DNA of 64,000 nt from Dryomyza anilis. Taxonomy: Eukaryota; Arthropoda; Insecta; Diptera; Dryomyzidae. A program made the translations under genes and the position numbers. The stretch lies in assembly GCA_951804985.1 (NCBI GenBank), contig OX638132.1:102228026-102292025 (forward strand), written 5' to 3'. The notes under the pieces are model-generated. The model was not told where the DNA came from, searched no databases, and saw only the letters and a program-made list of their open reading frames with translations. The first letter of the stretch is position 1. Every line of letters starts with the position of its first letter. Below, one piece after another: positions 1-19,865 of the stretch.

Positions 1-179
1 TGCAATCAAAATTAGCTACCGGCAATTATATTGAATTGATGGAGAACGTTCTATATATGATTTATCGTTTTGTTGAGTAGTGTTATTCAGTGTGACAACG
101 GGCTCTTCTTTCAATCAATCTATCAATAGTATTTTACAATTAGTTTCATAGGATTTACTATTTTACTAGTATTTAGATG

Positions 180-310
180 TTTATAGTATAATACTGTTGA
201 ATTTATAGTATAATACTATTGAATTTATAGTATAATACTATTGAATTTATAGTATAATACTATTGAATTTATAGTATAATACAATTGAATTTATAGTACA
301 ATACTATTAA
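180..310. repeat. 22-bp AT-rich tandem repeat, about six copies
   Basis: A unit close to ATTTATAGTATAATACTATT plus GA is repeated head to tail about six times with single-base changes. It is a short minisatellite. No gene is seen in the first 180 bases. Confidence 0.9.
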
Positions 311-1794
311 ATTATATTTATATTATTTAAATATTATTTTCAATTGATTTACATTATATTTCTATTATTTCAAATTTATTTTTAATTTCTAAGCACATTT
401 TATATTTAATCACACTATTTACTTTGCTGTTTAGATGAAAATTATATGTTTATTAAAATTAGTTGGCACTTTTAATGGTTTTTTTATCTGCCGATTCTAA
501 TAAACATACGTTAATGCGTTTTGCAGCCATCATTGATTGTTGGTCGTTCACACAATATGATGTCACAATTCAAACATTTGATTTGTAAATATCAATTAAT
601 GAGCGACAGAAATAAACATAAACAAACATTGAATTGCATATTTAATTGGTCACGCAGGCGCAAATGCTTTGAAAATATTGTTCATGATCAACATCAGTTT
701 CATGATCAGCTGCTTTTTGTACATCATAGGCATATTTGCTATTTGTTTAGGCAAATGACTATGAGGCATTTGTAGATTTAGTATTCATTATGAAATATAA
801 AATCGAACGCAAAGCATCAAATTATTTCCGAATTATAATTAAATTCCAACTTTGAAAGCTTCGTTTGGTAATTGCGCTAAATTCGCAAAATTCTATAATG
901 CGAATCAAAACAATTTTTGCTACACACTATCGTCACAGCTCTAACTAATACTTGTGGGTACGGTTCAAAAACCTATCTTAACTGTTACCAATCTAAGCCA
1001 ATTTTTCTGCTATGCATTCTTTCGTATATTCGCATCATATTCCAGCTGACAGTCCCATTATTAGAAATCAATAAAACTGTTAAAATACATAAAGAAAAAA
1101 ATGTGCCGAAAAAGACGTCACACGTCTCATTAAGCGGATTTAAAAATCAATTAATTATTATGTGATATTTGAATGTTTTTTGTGTGGATCTTCTATAACA
1201 ATCAGAGCTGCTTTTAAGCGTTTGTTTTTTAATTTTATTTCATTTTCTTGATAACAATAGCTAGTAATAATGATGAATAAACGTAACCGCATATTTATGC
1301 AATAGCGGCATAATTGGAATTTTATTAAAATCTGTGAAATAAATATGTTATGGTTGTAAAAATTTCGAGCGAAAAAACATTTTAAAGTAAAAGTGTTGGC
1401 CAAAATCAAAATGCACTTTCGCTGAATATAAAAGACGGGCGGGCGTGACTGACGACGATCGTGTCGTCTAGAAAGAGGTTAGCAAAAAAACGTGTTTTGC
1501 TTTTTTTTTTTGATTTTTAAATTTCGGCAAATGTACCTTGCTGGAGACACAGTGATTTATTTATGAATACAATATGTTCAGAATACAATAAGTACAATTA
1601 AAATTCTGTGCATGCAAAGATTTACTTTCTTGTAGATGATGTTCCCATAATATTGAACAGAATACATTTCACCCAAAAGGCTAGAAGTCATTCGCATGGG
1701 GCAGGGGCGTTGCAAAATGAATTTTCATTCCAAATTTAAATTTTAAATTATTAAAATGTTCAGAATTTAAGAATTCATATTTAACATTAATTTT
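311..1794. other. gene-free AT-rich stretch
   Basis: Only short open frames of 60-85 codons occur, without recognisable domains or splice context, so no coding gene is called. A TATA-like box (TATAAAAG at 1427-1434) lies about 30 bases upstream of a locally GC-rich stretch (1435-1475). It could be a core promoter for a transcript reading to the right, but no exon was identified downstream. Confidence 0.4.
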
Positions 1795-2955
1795 TTAGTA
1801 AAAAATTCCATTTTCACTAAAAATTCTAATCTTCACTAAAAATTCAATATTCACTAAAAATTAAAATTTTTCACTAAAAAAATAAATATTTCCTAAAAAT
1901 TCAAATTTTAACTAAAAATTTAAATTTTTCGCTAACAAAAAATTAATTTTTCACTAAAAATTCAAATTTTAACTAAAAATTAAATTTTTTACTTAAATTT
2001 TTCACAAAAAATGTCCATCCTAACAATTCAGTTGTCCTCAAAAAATTCAATTTTTCACTAAAAAAAAAACAAATTTTCACTAAAAATTTTATTTTTAGTT
2101 AAAATTTATTTTTAACTAAAAATTAAATTTTAACTAAAAATTAAATTTTTCACTAAAAATTAAATTTTTCACTAAAAATTCAATTTTTCACTGAAAATTA
2201 AAATGTTCATTACAAATTCAATTCTTCTCTAAAAATTAAATTTTTCTCTATAAAAATTCAATTTTTCAATAAAAATTCAATTTTACACTTAAAATTCAAT
2301 TTTTCACATAAATTCAGTTTTTCACTAAAAATTAAAATTTTCACTAAAAATTTAATATATAATTAAAGTTCAATTTTTTTACTAAAAATTCAATTTTTAA
2401 CTAAAAATTCAATTTTTAACTAAATTTTGATTTTTCAATTAAAATGAAAATTTTCACTAAATATTTTAAAATTCAAATTTTAGTAAAAAAATAAATTTTT
2501 CAATCAAATTTTTTAACTCAAAATTAAATTTTTCACTATATTTTAATTTTTCAATTAAAATTAATGTTTTTCACTAAAAATTCAATTTTTCACAAAAATT
2601 TCCATTTTTCATTAAAATTTCCATTTTTCACTAAAATTTCAATTTTTCACTAAAATTTCAATTTTTCACAAAAAATTCAATTTTTCACTAAAATTTTAAT
2701 TTATTGCAAAAAAATATATATTTTTTTTTAATTAATTTTTTGCAAAAAATTTAATTTTTAACCAAAAAATTCTATTTATTACTAAAAATTCAATTCACTA
2801 AATTTTTAGGATGGACATTTTTAGTTCAAAACTAAATTTTAATTTTTCAATTAAACTTAATATTTTCACTAAATATTTAAATTTTAACTAAAATTGTCCA
2901 TCCTAAAAATTTAGTTATTCTCTAAAAATTCAATCTTACACTAACAAAATACTAG
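1795..2955. repeat. degenerate minisatellite, unit about TTTTTCACTAAAAATTCAA
   Basis: Over 1.1 kb the phrase AATTTTTCACTAAAAATTC recurs with substitutions and small indels (period about 17-20 bases). Variants such as TTTTAACTAAAAATT and the phrase ATGTCCATCCTAA are mixed in. The same phrase, reversed, appears at 4075-4560 and again near 19880-19960, so it is a dispersed family rather than a single array. Confidence 0.85.
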
Positions 2956-4074
2956 CTTTTTAATGTTGCAACTAGTCAGAATCTCTCTGACCTAATTACA
3001 CATCACATGAACACCTGCTAAATTCTATTAATAAGCGCTTCAGCATGTTGTAATTATACAAAATTTAGCTAAAGTTCTAAAATTTAATTAATTTATTATT
3101 TATCAACATATTTGCGTCACCAACAGCGTAGATAACACCTACCTGTTTTATATATAAAGATGTTATATATTTAGATTATAAGTTAGGCCACCTTCCGACA
3201 AAATGCTGCTTAAAATATCGCAAAAACTTATTTCGAAATATGCCCCATCCACCACCACCCCACAACTGTCGTAATCAATAAACTTTGTTGTCGGTCATGT
3301 AAAGTGTCGTCGTCGTCGTGCCAGGCAGTCTTGATCCAACTTGATGGTGTGTTTCGTTAAAACTTAAGTGAATTATAACGTCGAAAACATCCGACAGCCA
3401 GCACCCGCTCATCCTCACCAAACACTGACTGACAGGTCGCAAAATAACCTGGAGCCAAGCAACCTACATTCTGAAACCTCTAAATTCAAGAATCTATCAA
3501 ACTTCCCCTAATACCCCCTTCAGTAAATCCATATTTCGACGAATTATACCATCACAAACTGATGGAATCGGAAGTGCAACTGAAGTGTGCCAATAAAAAT
3601 GACGCCTCCGGAAAATGCACTCGCGTCCCATTTTCTTGTTTTTGCTGTGTAGTGCAAATATTTGAGAAATACCACTCTCTATCAAGTGCCCCATTTATCG
3701 CTCAATTTGAGTGCAAAACCTAGAACCTACTTTCGATTAGAAGCTCTTTGCTTTGCGAACGCATATCGAAATACTTTGATTGCATTTATAGATTTTCGCT
3801 TGTGGCTCTATACAAATGTCGTGGTAATTGCTTGGAAGGACGAAGGCTTTTCGCTCAATCAAAGTTGAAATTCCTGTTTAGGTGCCTTTGTGCGTTCGTT
3901 CTTGAGCTTTTAATAGAGCAGCCTTTGAAATACATATGTTGCGAGATTTCATTTATGTGCGATACAAAAATCAACAAAATTTTAGTTCTATTAATATCAA
4001 TTATTAATTTAAAATTTAAAGCCGAATTCGTACGAATTTATAATTTGAAAAATATGTGAACAATGATAAATTTA
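2956..4074. other. intergenic, no gene recognised
   Basis: Overlapping open frames of 65-103 codons exist around 3497-4059 on both strands, but none has a recognisable motif. A short run of GTC trinucleotides sits near 3308-3320. Nothing else can be supported. Confidence 0.4.
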
Positions 4075-4560
4075 ATTTTCACTGAAAACTTGTAATTTAA
4101 TTTTTCGTGAGAAATTGTATTTTGAGTAAAATTTTGATTTTTTAGTGATAATTTGAATTTTTAGTTAAAATTTTAATTTCTAGTGAAAATTTGAGTTTTT
4201 AGTGAAAATTTTAATTTTTAAAGAAAATTTTAATTTTAAGTGAAAAAATTCTGAAGTAATAATATGAACTACGCTGGTATTAACCGGGTATTTGAACTAC
4301 TCGGGAATTACCCAGGCTTTCGAGCGTCCGAATTTGAAATCAAAAATTTAAAGAAAAAATGGAATTTTAGTGAACATTTTTATTTTTATTGAACATTTTA
4401 ATGATTATTTTAATTTTTATAAAAAATTTAATTATTAGTTAAAAATTGGATTTTAATGGAAATACTTTTTTTATAGTGAAAATTTTAATTTTTTAGTGAA
4501 TAATTAATTTTCTAGTGAAAAATAGATTATAAAATGAAAAATTGAATTCTTAGGAAAAAA
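4075..4560. repeat. minisatellite, reverse orientation of the 1.8-2.9 kb family
   Basis: Phrases such as TTTTAGTGAAAATTTTAATT recur with variation in two blocks (4075-4260 and 4340-4560). They are the reverse complement of the unit at 1795-2955. Confidence 0.75.
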
Positions 4561-4672
4561 TGAATATTTAACCCTCTAATGCCCATGATCGTCTCTAGAG
4601 AGACTCCACTTGTAGTACCATTATGGCATACAAAAACTATTTATATTAAACCGATTTTGTTCAGACTCTAAT

Positions 4673-4818
4673 GGCCAGTTTTTCAGTGGTAGTTGAACTC
4701 CATTTGTAGTTTAAACTTAGAATCATGTTTTTCAGTGAAATTTAAACGTAGTTTAAACTTTTTTAACCCACCGATGTCGGTGGGTATTTTAAGTTTAAAC
4801 TAACACTGAAAACTGGCC
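4673..4818. mobile_element. 146-bp foldback MITE with GTTTAAAC words
   Basis: The ends are inverted: GGCCAGTTTTTCAGTG on the left and CACTGAAAACTGGCC on the right. The motif GTTTAAAC or AGTTTAAACT occurs three times inside, and the centre holds a perfect hairpin, ACCCACCGATGTCGGTGGGT. CTAA is present on both sides, a possible target duplication offset by one base. No coding capacity. It is a non-autonomous inverted-repeat element of unknown family. Confidence 0.75.
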
Positions 4819-5089
4819 CTAAATGATGCTTCACTGCTTGTGTTGGTGTTTGCCTCTTTATAAAATTTCGTCGTTCGAAAGTCAATTTTGAAAACATTTA
4901 TTTAAAATATAGAAACGTATATAAATTCTTATAGTTGTGAGTTTATAAATATACTGGTGAGTGGGAAAAATTTTAAACTATTGATTAGTATAAAAAGAAA
5001 TAGGAATAAAATAAATAAAATTTAAGAGAATTCCGCTAAAATTTCAACCGTCCAAAGGTAGGTCTGTGCTTTCCGTTGGAAGTGATTAA

Positions 5090-5290
5090 ATAAAACTGTC
5101 TGTTCATCTATATGTTTGTTGAAATCACGATTACAGAAAAACTAGTAGAGCTAGATCAATGAAACTTCTAATTTAGATTACCTTTATATCTAGGTTGTCT
5201 GAACATGAAAATCGACATGACAGTTCAATTGGTTCAAAGGATAATCAATATATTTCGACATTTCGTAGTGAAATGGTTCATTGTACGTTT
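5090..5290 (+). repeat. fragment of a dispersed dipteran repeat
   Basis: The phrases CTGTCTGTTCATC, GTTGAAATCACGATTACAGA and TCTAATTTAGATTACCTTTA match the middle of the fuller copy at 26672-27275. Only the internal part is kept. Confidence 0.7.
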
Positions 5291-5672
5291 TTGATGGCTA
5301 AGGAGCGATTATAGGAAACTTCCTAAGGCTGATTTCCACTATTTGAACGATTTACCACTATTTTTAATGGTTTTCTATTAAAAATTCCGTTAAGGATTTA
5401 GTGCAGTGAAAATTGCAGCAATTCTTAGTTAAAATTGTTACGCTCATTTCGAAAATAGCATCGGTTTTTTGATATTCAGCGTTACCAATAATGTCCAACT
5501 TAAGATAGTAGTCGATTTGTCAAAAAAGGCCACTATTTGTTAAAGCTGTAGATTATGGTTTGATTATTGATAATGCTGATTGGCACTAGTTTTTGAGATA
5601 TAGCCCATTTTTTCTCACAGTTTTGCTTTTGTAACGTTTTAAAATATTATAAATAATATTCTATCCAATGAT

Positions 5673-6501
5673 ACACTCAAAAAAATTATTGCTTGGCGTG
5701 TAGTTGTTCAACGAATATTTATTTGCATTTTCCAAATGTAGTCAGCCTCAACTGAAATTCATTTGTGGTAAACAATAGTATGAAGCGTAACCAACTGCAA
5801 CATTTATTGGGGAAACACACGTTTTATCTATTTTAAATTTTTCTATTTCCATTGCTATGGTAATTAAATTCAAAATGAGACATAACCAATATTTAGTTGT
5901 CTCAACAGATAGTTGGTTATATTGATTAAATTATATATCATTGGTAGTAGCAACCAATATTTATTTGATTCAACTGCGAAATCAGTCGTCTTGTATAAAA
6001 GCGATGCCAAAGCAGGACAACATCAGTCGCACAAGCTTCAGATTTTTCACTGTTTTTTTTTGTGCTGCGGACTACGCGTGCCACGTGTTAAACAAAATTT
6101 GGTTTTGTTTTAAGGCTTGTTCGTTGTTACTGTTCGGTTTTTTCATGACCAAATATACTTTTTTCAACAAGGAGACATACTATTCTATTTCTATATTTTG
6201 TATTTCTATATGTAGCCCTAGCGCTCTAACGTGTTGCAAACACGAAGTCAGCAGCACAACGAATCGTCGGCAATTTTCGATCTCAAGAACTCGTTGGACC
6301 GCTAAGGCTAGGTAAATTGGCCGATTTCTTACAAAAAATTGGCTACCACAACTAAACAAATTGCTTGTGTCAATTGTATTCATTAGTTGTATGAACTGAT
6401 ACGCAGTGTTGCAACAACTGAATCAGTCGAATGTTGACATAACTAAATAAATCGATTGGCAAAAAAAGACGGTTGTCCCAACTAATTCGTTCTTTGGGTG
6501 T
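5673..6501. mobile_element. 829-bp element with ACACYCAAARAA ends and GTTG...CAAC words
   Basis: The left end reads ACACTCAAAAAAATT and the right end, reverse complemented, reads ACACCCAAAGAACG. Inside, self-complementary GTTG(n)CAAC-type words recur (AGTTGTTCAAC, AGTTGTCTCAAC, GGTTGTCCCAAC, GTTGCAACAAC). Open frames of 124 codons (+) and 82 codons (-) show no recognisable domain. The terminal motif resembles that of the element at 30479-31353, suggesting one superfamily. Confidence 0.55.
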
Positions 6502-7046
6502 AAGATGAAAATATCTTTTCTGCCGTGGCCACAGAGAACTTTGCGCTATAATACTAATTTTTGTAACTAAACCGTAAAAATGTTGAATTATTAGTGAAGA
6601 ATTTTTTTTAGTTAACATTTTTATTATAGGTTAAAAATAAAAATTGTTGAGTCATAAAATAGTATATACTTTAAAAATTCTAATTCCTTTAGTTTATATT
6701 TTAATTTTAGTGATTTTAAAAATTTTAATTTTCTTCAATATTTAATCTGATAAAATATTAAATAAAAATATAAACTTTAATTAAAAGTAATTCAGTTCTG
6801 GCAATTGCGGTTACCCAGTATTAAACGCATCACTAACATTTCATGTATTTTGGAAGTTGCAACCCTGCACGATTGTTTATGTGTCAAATGTTGACATTTC
6901 CCGGCAGCACGTTTGCAGAATAATTTTTCGCTGCCTTGTGGAATTTTTTTAAAGTTAATTTTTTATGTTTAAAAACGAATTTTATTGCACAAAAATAAAG
7001 TAAAACTAGACTGAAGCAGTTGTAAATTCAATTTACAATCTGCAAA
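6502..7046. other. upstream region and probable 5' leader of RpII140
   Basis: AT-rich, no open frame of interest. A stretch of lower AT content around 6840-6950 (including CCCGGCAGCACG) is the best guess for the RpII140 promoter and leader. No TATA box stands out, as expected for a housekeeping gene. Confidence 0.35.
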
Positions 7047-14756
<7,710 letters not shown>

Positions 14757-15437
14757 ATGGCGACTAAGTCGCAAGTGACGAAAGACAACTTAAGCATTGA
14801 ATTATTTAATTTTAAAGCTAAACCTTTTTATAACAGCTATAAGTAAATTTTATTAAAATAAAGAAGAGTGCTTAAATGTATTTAAAAAATTGAGTTTTTA
14901 TAATTCATATTGTTAATAAAATGGAAATTTCAAATCGTCTGTGGGTCATAAATTCGAAATTATGTAGCTTCCAATTTAACCACCATGTTTTCGAAAGATA
15001 TTATGGGTTTGACAACAACTAGGAATTTTTAGATTACTCAAAAGTTTATCAATATGTATTTTCAGATACAACAAAGTAAAAGAATCTTTTTTAACATTTC
15101 ATAAATTGCGTAAATTTTCATTTGCGTAATATAAATTGAAAGAATTATTTAATTTTTATTTGCGTATTTTTAAAAGTTTTTATTGCGTTCTCTTTTATTC
15201 AGTAAATGTTCATCTTTGATGCCAATTAAAGCAATTATTATAAGTTTTAAACAAAAATACACTGAAAATGAACAAAATATTAACCCTGTCGTGAACTTCA
15301 TCCTAGCTAATTATTCTGCAAACCATGAAATTCCACAATCAGCTGTTGATTTTGACAGCTGTTTTCCTCACCTTAATTTACACCTTGTTATTCACTGCAC
15401 TGTGGAAACTTTTAATTTTTAAATAAATCGCTTAAAA
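14757..15437. other. RpII140 3' region and 140up upstream region
   Basis: AATAAA at about 14858 is the probable RpII140 poly(A) signal. The rest is AT-rich. A 79-codon open frame at 15183-15422 has no known motif. The 140up promoter should lie here, within about 500 bases, so spacing between the two genes is tight. Confidence 0.6.
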
Positions 15438-17787
15438 ATGCGTTTTTTCTTAAAAGGCGGTCGCTTTTTACTCGCTGGCCTTTTGCCAGGTTCTGCACAA
15501 GAATTTGATGTCATCACAAAGGATACCAAAACCTACAAATCGTTTTTGGAGCGACCGCCCTCAACAGAGACCGGCATTGATCGTCTCAAGGAAATGTTCA
15601 AAATAGAGTAGGTGCTACATATCAAATATAGAATTCTTCATAAAATATTTCTTATAATTAACAGCGAATTCGGTAGCATTTCGTCAGAGTTAAACTCGAT
15701 TTATCAGGCTGGTTTTCTGGGCTTTTTGGTGGGTGCCATCTACGGTGGCGTTATACAATCGCGCTCCGGCTACATGAATTTCATGGAGAACAATCAGGCG
15801 ACAGCATTCAAATCACATTTTGATGCAAAGGTAAAGTTTAAATAAAGTAAAAAAAGAATTGTACAAAATATTTGACTATAATTTTTGAATTCGATAAAAT
15901 AATAAATTTTCAATATAAAACTCAAAATATTTATTTGTAATAAAAAAACTAAACAAATAAAATTTGTTTTAATATAAGTTAAAACATTAACTATATCCAT
16001 TCGATATCAAAAATAGCGAAATCATTCTAGATTTCATTAAAAAATCTATCATTTTAGTATCACTACTGAATATCGAAAACGTGGTTTGGTCCAAAAATGA
16101 TATCGTTGGTTTGTTGGGAATTTCTATTTCTATAATATTCAAATTTTATTCTGATTAAAACTAATTTTCCTATCACATATCACACCAAAATTTCTAATTT
16201 CTTTATAATTGCTATAATTAAAAAAAAATAATTTCAAATATAATATTTAATTATATAAAATTGTTGTATGACATATCAATTTATTTTTCGTTTAGTAGAG
16301 AAGTTACTTTTAATTCGTTATTCCAAAAATTTAAAAATTTTCCGTAAACTTAAATTTTGAAGAATTTCAAATTTTGTTAATATTATTGTTTTATTTTTAC
16401 CCGTTAAAATTTCCAATTACTTTTTAAAACAAAATTTTATTAAAACATATTTTAAATTTCAGCGCAAACTGCAGGATAATTTTACTTTGAACTTTGCCAA
16501 AGGTGGCTTGAAATGGGGCTGGCGCGTCGGCCTTTTTACCACCTCATATTTGTATGTATTGGAAGCTAGATTGAGATATTTATAAATTCATTCATTTAAA
16601 TATTATTTAAACAGCGGCATCATAACCTGCATCTCAGTCTATCGCGAGAAATCCTCCATCTATGAGTATCTGGCAGCCGGTTCGCTGACCGGCGCCGTCT
16701 ACAAATTCAACATGGGATTGCGTGGTATGGCAGCGGGTGGCGTTATCGGTTGCGCACTTGGTGGCATTGCGGGTACAGTGTCGCTGTTGTTGCTCAAGTT
16801 GTCGGGCACATCGATGCAGGAGGTACGATACTGGCAGTACAAGTGGCGCGTCGAACGTGACGAATCAGTGCGCGAGGCGATGAAGGTAAATTATTATTAT
16901 TTTTTTTTAATTTCTAAATAATTTGAAGGTGCTTTTTTTGAATGCATATTAAGTTATGTTTACTAACACATAACGTTTTAAAGAGAATTGTATACGTAAT
17001 TTGAGGACCCTCTCAGGCACTTTTTAGTTTAAAATAATTACAGTTCTTCACGCTAGTAGTATTTCCAAACACTTTAAATGCAACTTTTCTCTTAATAGTC
17101 CGATATAATTTTAATATTAAAGGCTTTGCCAATATTCTAATTAGTTTTCAAGATTTTTGAATCGTTACTAGAAATTTTTGATTTTTTTGAGACTATTTTT
17201 TAAAGGCATATATCAAAATATTGATCAGATATCGGAAAATTATTAATTTTTAACGCAGGTTTAACCTATTTTCTAGATAACGATGAAATCATATTCTTCT
17301 CATTAATAAATCTAAGATACTTAAAAAATTAATTCAATATGGTCTAAAAATACAAAGTTGTACGAGTTAAGATTAAAATAACTCAATAACTAATTGAGAT
17401 ATTGTCATTTTTGTTTATACTGAAATTTGCCTGGACAATCGTAAGAAAAATGTTGTTTAAATTCTTTGGACAAACTATTTTTCTAAAGTTCTGTAATTTT
17501 TTTCTATCAAATGACTAAAAAAGACTAAAATTTCAATTGCAATTATTATAAAAATTTTACTTGAAAAAGAGAAGTACGCAGTCAAAATCAGCACCCACGA
17601 ATTATAAAGAAATGATGTATGGTATATCCATAGGAAAAAAAATATCGTCTTGTGAAGCAACTATATAAAGAATTTTCTGTTCTACTAATTTCAGATACAA
17701 GCGGAGCAAAATAGCGAAACACCGTCACTGCTCAAGGAGCACGATGACAAAGCAAATACAACAATTTCGCTGGAAAATGTTAAATAA
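15438..17787 (+). CDS. 140up: RPII140-upstream gene protein, TIMMDC1 homologue (complex I assembly factor)
   Basis: Five exons join in frame: 15438-15607, 15665-15830, 16463-16551, 16615-16885 and 17695-17787, giving 262 aa, the size expected for the fly 140up protein. The Tim17/Tim22/Tim23-like core is visible as glycine-rich membrane segments: QAGFLGFLVGAIYGGVIQSR, FAKGGLKWGWRVGLFTTSYF, YLAAGSLTGAVYKF and MAAGGVIGCALGGIAG. Human TIMMDC1 is an inner-membrane factor for assembling the membrane arm of respiratory complex I; the same role is inferred here. It begins 0.7 kb downstream of RpII140 in the same direction, whereas the Drosophila gene is named for lying upstream. Its 3' end faces twinfilin 374 bases away. 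Introns 2 and 4 (0.6 and 0.8 kb) are AT-rich without recognisable content. Confidence 0.95.
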
Positions 17788-18160
17788 TTTTATAAATAAA
17801 AAATATAGTTAAATTTAAAATAATAAAAAAAACAACGTAAAGTTCAACGTAAACACATAAAAAAATAGTTTTATTTTTTAGTTTCAATAAATTTTAAGTT
17901 TAAGATAAATTTCAGTTAAAGTACAACTTGTTCAGTTTAAATATATAAATTATAGAAGCGCAAATACTTTTGTCATATTTGCTTGCTATGCATGTTTGTA
18001 ATATTTATAAACAACAAAAAAAAACAGTTAAATTAACTTAGGCAATTTTTTTAAACTAAGATTAAGCATAAAGTATACGAGGAACAGCAAACAATAAACA
18101 GATAATAAATGCGTAGAACTAAATGAATTGCGATATAGTGTTTTATGAAATATTTCAAAT

Positions 18161-19428
18161 TTAAGGTTCATCTTGCGGACGCGTCATGCGTTTGGCGCCG
18201 CGATTTGGTGGACCCTTCGGCTTAGCGAAAGCTGGACGCGCTAGTATCTTCTTTGGATGTATTTCATCCTGCAGAAACTGCTCGGTAAGCTCGGCGCCGC
18301 TGTCGATTTCCAACTGTAATTGATTCAAATTAGTTTATAAATCACAAAAATTTAATTATTATTTTAATTATCAAATATACCGAAAAAGTTGCAATTTAAA
18401 AAAAATGAACTGCAACATCTATAAAAAAACCTACCTTTTTAACAATTTCAACGCCCAACGCCTGCAAATTCTCTATGAAGGGCGCCTTGCAACTTGAGTA
18501 CAACATGCGTTCGCGCACTGAGCAAGTATAGCCGGGCATAGAGTAGATGAAAACAAACGACTCCTGATAATCGCCCTCGTGCGTATGCCGAAACAGATAC
18601 AAATGATAGCGCGTTTCATCAGCTGGCACCTGGCGTGGCAATTCCGCCAACGGCACTACAGCTGCGCGCACCAAATGTATTTCCTCTGCCTCAAGATCAA
18701 TGCGAAATTGCAAATAATCATAGGAACCGCGCAGCAAATCACCTATGGCATCCGTTGCAGCACTCGTCATGGGAAAAGCAATGCCACCCAGTGTCTGATG
18801 ACGTGTATTTGTATTGATATCAGTATTGACTTCGGTTTTCTTCAATTCGGCCAGTTCTTCCTCGCGCATTGTCAGCGGTGCCGGTGCAGCAAATGCTTTT
18901 TTATTACGATAATAACCCTCAAGTGTTGTTTCCTCCAACGCGGTGGCGTGTAGTTCTTCTGTAATATGTGCCGAACCAAATTCCGACTTGAGTGTTGCCT
19001 TGGTCGATGCATACACCATTTTCTGACGTATCGACGCACCATCTGGCACCCAGCTTATGAGCAACCATGCATAGCCGAGCGATGTCTTTGCATCGAGCCG
19101 GTACAGTATATAGGCGGGCACATCGACCTCAATCAGTGGCGCCACCAGTTTGTCGTAGTCCTTCTCCCAGTCCTTTTTCACCTCGGCGCTGCCGCTGCAG
19201 CAAAGTTCCTCTATAGTTTTTTTGAATTTTATATAATTATTGCTTTATATATTTTGCCACACATACCATTTTCAATTGAGACTTTTATCACGCGTAATTT
19301 GCCGTTTTTACTTTTGCCAAATAATTTCGACAACTTTTCATTTGCTGTATTAGATTTGATTAGTCACAATATGAATTAAATTTATTACAATTTTTTAATC
19401 TACCTTTTATTCCTGTCTGGTGTGACAT
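18161..19428 (-). CDS. twf: twinfilin, actin monomer-binding and barbed-end capping protein
   Basis: Four exons on the minus strand, 19428-19404, 19344-19267, 19210-18435 and 18313-18161, join in frame to 343 aa, the length of Drosophila twinfilin. The protein has two ADF-homology domains (about residues 1-140 and 175-315) and a short basic tail rich in K, R and P (KPKGPPNRGAKRMTRPQDEP) that in known twinfilins binds capping protein and phosphoinositides. Recognisable sequences are LVAPLIEVDVPAYILYRLD, WLLISWVPDGASIRQKMVYA, YHLYLFRHTHEGDYQESFVF and YSMPGYTCSVRERMLYSSCK. Twinfilin sequesters ADP-actin monomers and caps barbed ends in the cytoplasm. The first exon codes only MSHQTGIK plus one base. 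WASp, another actin regulator, starts 1.7 kb away, divergently; this may be chance. Confidence 0.97.
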
Positions 19429-19734
19429 GTTGCTGCTGCAATTTCCAGTTTTGAAAATTTAATGCCAAAATAAGCTTTTTTTAACTTTCCCTGCAGATTT
19501 TGCGATTTTGATTGGAAAAGTGTATTACTCACAACTACTCTACTTCACTTGTTTGCGGAACGATAACAATATTAAATTTTCTTTTTTTGACATTTTAAAA
19601 AGTCTCCAATTCACAATAGAGATTAAAAAGTATTCATCCAGTGTTTGGGATCGACAATTATTTCAATTACAAGATATTAATAGATGCAGTTGTATCCAGG
19701 TTCGTGGATTATTCCTCGTAAACAATTCATCGCA

Positions 19735-19865
19735 ACATCGTAAACAATTCATCGCATCACAATTCACCGAACGCAATTAATCTTATCACATTTTATGGTA
19801 TTGCGCAATTCCTCGTATGCACAATTCATCGCATACAGAATTCATCGTATGCAGAACTCCACAAG
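19735..19865. repeat. short phrase repeat, ACAATTCATCGCAT-like
   Basis: The phrase (AC)AATTCATCGCAT(AC) recurs about eight times in slightly different forms (AACAATTCATCGCAACATCGT, GCAATTCCTCGTATGCAC, CAGAATTCATCGTATGCAG). It lies in the intergenic space between the divergent twf and WASp genes. Confidence 0.8.

Noticed and set aside
1427..1434. TATA box as a firm promoter
   Set aside because: The match is good and a GC-rich block follows, but no downstream exon could be identified, so it is only mentioned as a possibility.
5941..6315. 124-codon open frame as a gene
   Set aside because: It is inside an inverted-end element, shows no motif and overlaps an equally long reverse frame.
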